The position numbers and the translations under genes are program-made. From GCA-2731375 sp047518225 (lineage in GTDB: Bacteria > Pseudomonadota > Alphaproteobacteria > GCA-2731375): a stretch of DNA of 9,456 nt. The DNA lies in NCBI GenBank assembly GCA_047518225.1, contig JAKZRK010000176.1, positions 1 to 9,456 of the forward strand, given 5' to 3'. Below are positions 6,407-9,456 of this stretch, piece after piece. Position 1 is the stretch's first letter; each line of letters starts with the position of its first letter. A model generated the notes under the pieces. The model was not told where the DNA came from. It did not search any database and was given only the letters and a program-made list of their open reading frames with translations.

Positions 6407-7183
6407 TCAACGATGTTTGAATTGTGCGGTTCGCTTCTCCAGAAAGGCGGCCATGCCTTCCATCTTATCTTCGGTCGAAAAGGCGGAATGGAACATCCGC
6501 CGTTCGAATCGGACACCTTCGGCCAAGGTCGTTTCATAGGCCCGATTGACGCATTCCTTGGCGATCATCACAATGGGTTGGGATAGTTTGCAGATTTTTT
6601 CGGCCACCGCCATGGCCTCATCCAGCAAATCATCCAGCGCCACCACGCGGCTGACAAGGCCGGCGCGCTCCGCTTCTTCCGCCGTCATCATGCGGCCGGT
6701 CAAAACCATCTCCATTGCCTTTGATTTGCCCAGGAACCGGGTCAGGCGCTGCGTTCCGCCGGCACCAGGAATAATGCCCAGGTTTATTTCCGGTTGACCA
6801 AATTTGGCGTTATCGGCGGCGATGATGAAGTCGCACATCATCGCCAATTCACAGCCGCCACCCAGGGCGAAGCCCGCGACGGCGGCGATAATCGGTTTAC
6901 GGCTCTGGCTGACCCGCTCCCAACCGGCGGTGATGAAATCCTCTCGGTATACGTCCATGTAGGTTTTCGGCGCCATTTCCGAAATATCCGCCCCGGCGGC
7001 GAATGCTTTGGTGCTGCCAGTCAAAATGATGCAGCCGATCTCGCCGTCGCTTTCAAAATTGTCCAGGGCGTGACCCAGATCGTCGATCAACGCCGAATTC
7101 AGCGCGTTGAGGGCTTCCGGCCGGTCCAGGGTGATGATGCCGACGCCACCCTTGGTCGCCACCAGGATATTTTCGTATGCCAT
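6407..7183 (-). CDS. Enoyl-CoA hydratase (crotonase family)
   Basis: The product is predicted to hydrate trans-2-enoyl-CoA to 3-hydroxyacyl-CoA, as in beta-oxidation and related acyl-CoA pathways. The 258-residue protein is a single crotonase domain. Oxyanion-hole segments are AFAAGADI (60-67) and FALGGG (105-110). Both catalytic acids are present, Glu112 in GGGCELAMMCD and Glu132 in GQPEINLGIIPGAGGTQRL, equivalent to Glu144 and Glu164 of rat mitochondrial hydratase. That supports true hydratase activity rather than another crotonase reaction. The C-terminal trimerisation helix ends AFLEKRTAQFKHR, typical of short-chain (FadB1/PaaF-like) hydratases, though the chain-length preference cannot be read from sequence. 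The ATG at 7183 has GAGGAG 9 nt upstream. The small exported-protein gene ends 83 bp upstream on the same strand, so co-transcription is plausible. Confidence 0.93.
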   Translation of the reverse strand: MAYENILVATKGGVGIITLDRPEALNALNSALIDDLGHALDNFESDGEIGCIILTGSTKAFAAGADISEMAPKTYMDVYREDFITAGWERVSQSRKPIIAAVAGFALGGGCELAMMCDFIIAADNAKFGQPEINLGIIPGAGGTQRLTRFLGKSKAMEMVLTGRMMTAEEAERAGLVSRVVALDDLLDEAMAVAEKICKLSQPIVMIAKECVNRAYETTLAEGVRFERRMFHSAFSTEDKMEGMAAFLEKRTAQFKHR

Positions 7184-7266
7184 GACCCTAATCTCCTCGC
7201 CAATTATCCATATCTTGGGGGCTGCTTGCCGGCACCCTCCCCCGATCCATTCTCAGGTCTGCCGTC

Positions 7267-7641
7267 CTACTCGCTTCCGGGCGCAATGGCAAAGCGAACC
7301 GTCAAGGTGGTGCCATTATTTTCCACGGTGATGCGCAATCCTTCACCGTCTCTGACAAAATAACCGGTTGCCAGGCGGCGCCAGCCCAACTGCGGCAGGG
7401 TCTCGTCATAAAACCGCCAAAGCGCCGCCGGATTGCTTTCGCCTCTCGCCATGGCCCGGACAAGCCGGCCGGCCGGCTTGTCGAAAATCAACGTCGCTTC
7501 CGGAATCTCCCGCAGACCCGGCATCAGGGGCAGATCCTCTACCCCAGGCAGGAAGCCGCCGTCGGCATGGCCCTTAGGTGGCATCAAAGACAATAACCAG
7601 GGCGCCATTAGCGCGGCGAAAATGAACCTTTTGCCTATCAT
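7267..7641 (-). CDS. Small exported protein of unknown function
   Basis: This 124-residue protein starts with a basic N-terminus (MIGKR), a hydrophobic stretch (about 6-20) and a plausible signal-peptidase site after GHA (about residue 26), so it is probably exported to the periplasm. The mature part has a region predicted to be mixed alpha/beta: IFDKPAGRLVRAMARGES, then LWRFYDETLPQLGWRR, then an alternating beta-type end (LRITVENNGTTLTVRFAIAP). I recall similar small proteins beside enoyl-CoA hydratase genes in related alphaproteobacteria, but I know no function. The ATG at 7641 has no clear Shine-Dalgarno. TAAATT lies 6 nt before the ATG on the minus strand and could be a -10 for a leaderless message. 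The gene ends in TAG. Coding evidence is the signal peptide and balanced composition. Confidence 0.75.
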   Translation of the reverse strand: MIGKRFIFAALMAPWLLSLMPPKGHADGGFLPGVEDLPLMPGLREIPEATLIFDKPAGRLVRAMARGESNPAALWRFYDETLPQLGWRRLATGYFVRDGEGLRITVENNGTTLTVRFAIAPGSE

Positions 7642-7718
7642 GGCGGTAATTTAGCACAATGGCACACGGGCGGAAAATAGAGCGTGATTGCCCCAAGTTC
7701 CACGGTGCGCCTATTGGC

Positions 7719-7744
7719 ATGATGCCCGGCAATTAAGGCATCAT
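7719..7744. repeat. 8-bp inverted repeat in the intergenic region
   Basis: ATGATGCC (7719-7726) and GGCATCAT (7737-7744) are perfect inverted copies around a 10-nt loop. They lie about 80-100 bp upstream of the exported-protein start on the minus strand. The repeat may be an operator or an RNA hairpin. Nothing around it identifies a regulator. Confidence 0.35.
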
Positions 7745-8016
7745 ATGCTTTTGCTGAATTTGCAAACCCCGTAACCGGGAAAAATCGCAAAGGCTGGCGC
7801 CTGCGATCTGTTTTTGAATGAGGCATAATCCGCGACCAATTCAGAATTCAAGATCTGGCACCTGCTGTGCTCGGAGGCATTGTATGCCAGCGCCGCAACG
7901 GCCCGGCCATGTCATCAACACCGAGAAGCCACTTGCCGAAGCGGGCTGCACGTAAATGTCGCCGATGTCTATTCGATACTCACCCGAGTATGACTAATTT
8001 TGTATATTATCATATT

Positions 8017-8050
8017 CTGCAAGGGTATGAGTATGCGTGTATCCTTGCAG
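8017..8050 (+). repeat. 12-bp stem / 10-nt loop hairpin upstream of the hydrolase gene
   Basis: CTGCAAGGGTAT (8017-8028) pairs with GTATCCTTGCAG (8039-8050): ten Watson-Crick pairs plus two G·U wobbles if read as plus-strand RNA, with a 10-nt loop. The wobbles are compatible with an RNA structure in the leader of the hydrolase gene, whose start is about 190 bp downstream. A perfect 8-bp inverted core (CTGCAAGG/CCTTGCAG) could instead be a protein-binding site. It is preceded by an AT-rich tract (7992-8016) that could contain a promoter, and no U-run follows on either strand, so it is not a standard terminator. Confidence 0.45.
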
Positions 8051-8243
8051 GTGTCGGCCGGTTGGAACGCTTGAGCCGAGACGATTGTTCTTGGCCATTT
8101 CTCCACGTCGAGTTTCGGACCACCAATAGTCAGTGTTTTTGCGTAAATCAGACGGAGTTTTAAAAAGGCCGAAGCTTAATGCGTCAGCACCTTTTATCGC
8201 TCCGAACTATTGCGAAATCGGTTACCGGGAGGAATTTGGAACA

Positions 8244-9341
8244 ATGGAACCAGAAAATTCGAACGTTCTGATTGTTACCGTTCACGGAATTCGAACCTAC
8301 GCAGACTGGCAGGAGCGATTTGCTAACATTATGGAGGATCGCCCCGGTATAGAGGGCATAATTAGTTTTCGGTATAAATTTTTTAGTACGCTTTCCTATC
8401 TAATTCCGCCACTCCGGGTAATAGCGGTTTGGCGTTTTCGTCGATTTTTGCGTGATCTGGCTAAGAAGCGCGACGGTCGACAGATACATATTATCGCCCA
8501 TTCATTTGGTGCCTACCTTGTGACACGCGCACTCCTACGACTTAAGCAACATGAGCGGCCGAAGGTCGGCACGCTCTTGCTATGTGGGTCCGTTCTGAAG
8601 CAGCTATTCCCTTGGGAAAAATTGGTTGGATCGAACGGCTGTGTTCGACGTGTCGTCAATGACTGTGGCGAGAAGGATATCTGGCCAATCGTTGCGCAAC
8701 TAATCGCTTTCGGGATGGGTTCTTCGGGTCGCCGTGGATTTGCCGGTCCCGTTGGGAAAAGTGTCGGGGTGGTCAACCGATATTACAACGATATCGCCCA
8801 TAGCGATTTTTTTAGGGACCGGTTTATGGCTGAGCATTGGATGCCTATCCTGGTCGATGCGGAGGAACCACTGGGTGATCATTCCGTTCCTCAGCCGGCA
8901 GGAAAGTGGGCAGAAATTGAATATTATGCCGATCCGGTAAAGTTGGCGGTACTACTGATTCCGATCGCGGCCGTTTGGTACCTGGTCGTAGAGGTTCAGG
9001 AAAGACAGCGTCTGATTGCCGAAACCAACCTTCGAGTGAAAGCGCCTCACGACATGACAAAATCCGAACGCGACATTGTGCGGGCGGCCTGTGCGGCTGT
9101 TCTCGGTGAGGAGGAGCGGCCGTTGATGGCATTTGGCCCGAAGTTGACGCCGGCGCGGGACAATGTGACCTACATGAGCCCTGGTGAACTAGATAGCTTG
9201 TGTTCAACCAAAATTTTAGAACCAGACGGCAATGGCCAAATTATCGGGAAAATGACAGAAGAAAAACATATGCAATATACCAATAAGGACATTGCCTGGG
9301 GCTTCGCCGATGGCGGCGTGTCAACGGCGGAGCAAAATTAG
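8244..9341 (+). CDS. Membrane-anchored alpha/beta-hydrolase, 3' end replaced by IS
   Basis: The start chosen is the ATG at 8244, because GGGAGGA (8227-8233) lies 10 nt upstream and the hydrolase fold begins at once. The frame is open back to 8133 but lacks a comparable signal. The 365-residue product has an early HG motif (VTVHGIRTYADWQ, 11-23) and a nucleophile elbow AHSFG with Ser87 (85-89). It also has a conserved-looking CGSVL (114-118), Asp145 in EKDIWP and His186 in AHSDFF, so Ser87/Asp145/His186 is a possible triad. A single transmembrane segment (about 233-250) is followed by a basic/polar region and about 110 residues I cannot assign. It probably acts on an ester or lipid at the membrane, but the substrate is unknown. 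From residue 359 on (VSTAEQN, TAG) the codons come from the insertion-sequence end, so the native C-terminus is lost. Base composition is more A+T rich than the left-hand genes, suggesting acquired DNA. Confidence 0.75.
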   Translation: MEPENSNVLIVTVHGIRTYADWQERFANIMEDRPGIEGIISFRYKFFSTLSYLIPPLRVIAVWRFRRFLRDLAKKRDGRQIHIIAHSFGAYLVTRALLRLKQHERPKVGTLLLCGSVLKQLFPWEKLVGSNGCVRRVVNDCGEKDIWPIVAQLIAFGMGSSGRRGFAGPVGKSVGVVNRYYNDIAHSDFFRDRFMAEHWMPILVDAEEPLGDHSVPQPAGKWAEIEYYADPVKLAVLLIPIAAVWYLVVEVQERQRLIAETNLRVKAPHDMTKSERDIVRAACAAVLGEEERPLMAFGPKLTPARDNVTYMSPGELDSLCSTKILEPDGNGQIIGKMTEEKHMQYTNKDIAWGFADGGVSTAEQN

Positions 9342-9370
9342 TCCACCCGGGCGGAGCAAAACTAGTCCAC
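9326..9370 (+). repeat. Two tandem 21-bp terminal repeats of the IS
   Basis: Copy 1 (9326-9346) and copy 2 (9350-9370) match at 20 of 21 positions (T/C difference at 9338/9362) and are separated by CCC. Their spacing of 24 bp, a little over two helical turns, suits a multimeric transposase on one DNA face. Confidence 0.85.
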
Positions 9371-9376
9371 TTGACG

Positions 9377-9454
9377 TTATGCGGTACGCGGTGTTGGGGG
9401 GTTGTCCCGGTAGTCCATAGGAGGGACCCGCGCTGCTTCGTGTAGCGCTTGCGT
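9377..9454 (-). CDS. Possible C-terminal end of an IS-encoded protein (cut by window end)
   Basis: On the minus strand one frame is open from the window edge to TAA at 9379-9377, giving 25 residues (…EAARVPPMDYRDNPPTPRTA). It stops 7 bp before the inner terminal repeat, which is where the last IS gene (istB in IS21 elements) would be expected to end if this is the right end. All three plus-strand frames hit stops in the same interval. The fragment is too short to assign to IstB. Confidence 0.28.
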   Translation of the reverse strand, partial: TQALHEAARVPPMDYRDNPPTPRTA

Positions 9455-9456
9455 TA

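Larger units (their letters stand above)
7642..8243. other. ~600-bp gap at the change from core to accessory DNA
   Basis: Between the exported-protein gene and the hydrolase gene I find no convincing gene, tRNA or rRNA. A 62-codon minus-strand frame (7638-7826) ends with an ATGA overlap onto the exported-protein start, but it has no RBS and its translation is not protein-like. A 98-codon plus-strand frame (GTG 7867 to TAA 8161-8163) is Cys/Arg-rich and unconvincing. In the neighbouring frame, 7868 to about 7990 reads more plausibly (…LHVNVADVYSILTRV then TGA), which may mean a decayed gene. The stretch from about 7990 on is noticeably AT-rich and holds two inverted repeats, listed separately. 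Confidence 0.5.
9319..9456. mobile_element. Terminus of an IS21-family-like insertion sequence (continues beyond window)
   Basis: From 9319 the sequence starts TGTCAACGGCGGAGCAAAA, beginning with TG as IS21-family ends do (5'-TG…CA-3'). Two 21-bp units follow in direct orientation at 9326-9346 and 9350-9370 (core GGCGGAGCAAAA, tail TAGTCCAC). They differ at one base and are spaced 24 bp apart. Multiple internal copies of the terminal repeat, each shaped like GGAGxAAAAxTxGxCCAC, are characteristic of IS21-type transposase-binding sites. The other end, the target duplication and the transposase genes lie outside the window, so family and orientation are inferred from the end alone. Confidence 0.6.

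Noticed and set aside
7216..7245. G-run/C-run (GGGGG…CCCCC) between the exported-protein and hydratase genes
   Set aside because: A 5-bp stem around a ~17-nt loop with no U-run after it is too weak to call a terminator.
6794..7363. 189-codon plus-strand frame
   Set aside because: It is antisense to the enoyl-CoA hydratase and to the end of the exported-protein gene, and it has no domain.
7638..7826. 62-codon minus-strand ORF with ATGA overlap onto the exported-protein start
   Set aside because: The overlap suggests translational coupling, but there is no ribosome binding site and the composition looks random. Kept only as a note in the gap entry.
1..9456. tRNA, rRNA or CRISPR array
   Set aside because: No cloverleaf-like segment, rRNA segment or regularly spaced repeat-spacer series was seen. 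The only regular repeats are the two IS terminal units.

Overview
The window looks like a chromosomal segment of an alphaproteobacterium, probably Rhodospirillales-like. The first ~7.6 kb is fairly GC-rich, and its genes are highly recognisable: ychF, pth, rplY (long acidic-tailed CTC form) and prs lie in a cluster read on the minus strand, which is a familiar alphaproteobacterial arrangement. No 16S or other taxonomic marker is present, so the assignment is inference.

Layout. 1-125: apparent C-terminal end of an unrecognised plus-strand ORF cut by the window edge. 281-1381 (-): the ATPase/GTPase YchF. 1521-3713 (+): a polytopic membrane protein with a spermidine-synthase-like C-terminal domain, interrupted by an in-frame TAG at 1704-1706. 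The tail of that gene overlaps the tail of pth. 3698-4330 (-): peptidyl-tRNA hydrolase. 4432-5112 (-): ribosomal protein bL25/CTC. 5317-6249 (-): PRPP synthetase. 6407-7183 (-): a crotonase-fold enoyl-CoA hydratase. 7267-7641 (-): a small exported protein of unknown function.

From about 7642 the character changes. Base composition becomes visibly more A+T rich and there are ~600 bp without a convincing gene, containing inverted repeats and a probably non-coding or degenerate ORF. Then comes a plus-strand alpha/beta-hydrolase with a membrane anchor (8244-9341). Its 3' end is overwritten by the terminus of an IS21-family-like insertion sequence starting at 9319, which carries two near-identical 21-bp repeats with a 24-bp period. 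The hydrolase stop codon is supplied by the IS. This right-hand end is accessory DNA.

Functional picture. prs (PRPP supply), rplY (5S rRNA-binding protein), pth (recycling of peptidyl-tRNA) and ychF (ribosome-associated NTPase) form a translation and nucleotide housekeeping group. A membrane/SpeE-like gene on the opposite strand separates pth from ychF. The enoyl-CoA hydratase belongs to acyl-CoA metabolism and may be co-transcribed with the small exported protein upstream of it. The points most worth a second look are the amber codon in the SpeE-like gene with its possible leaderless promoter, and the uncharacterised hydrolase-plus-TM protein truncated by the IS.
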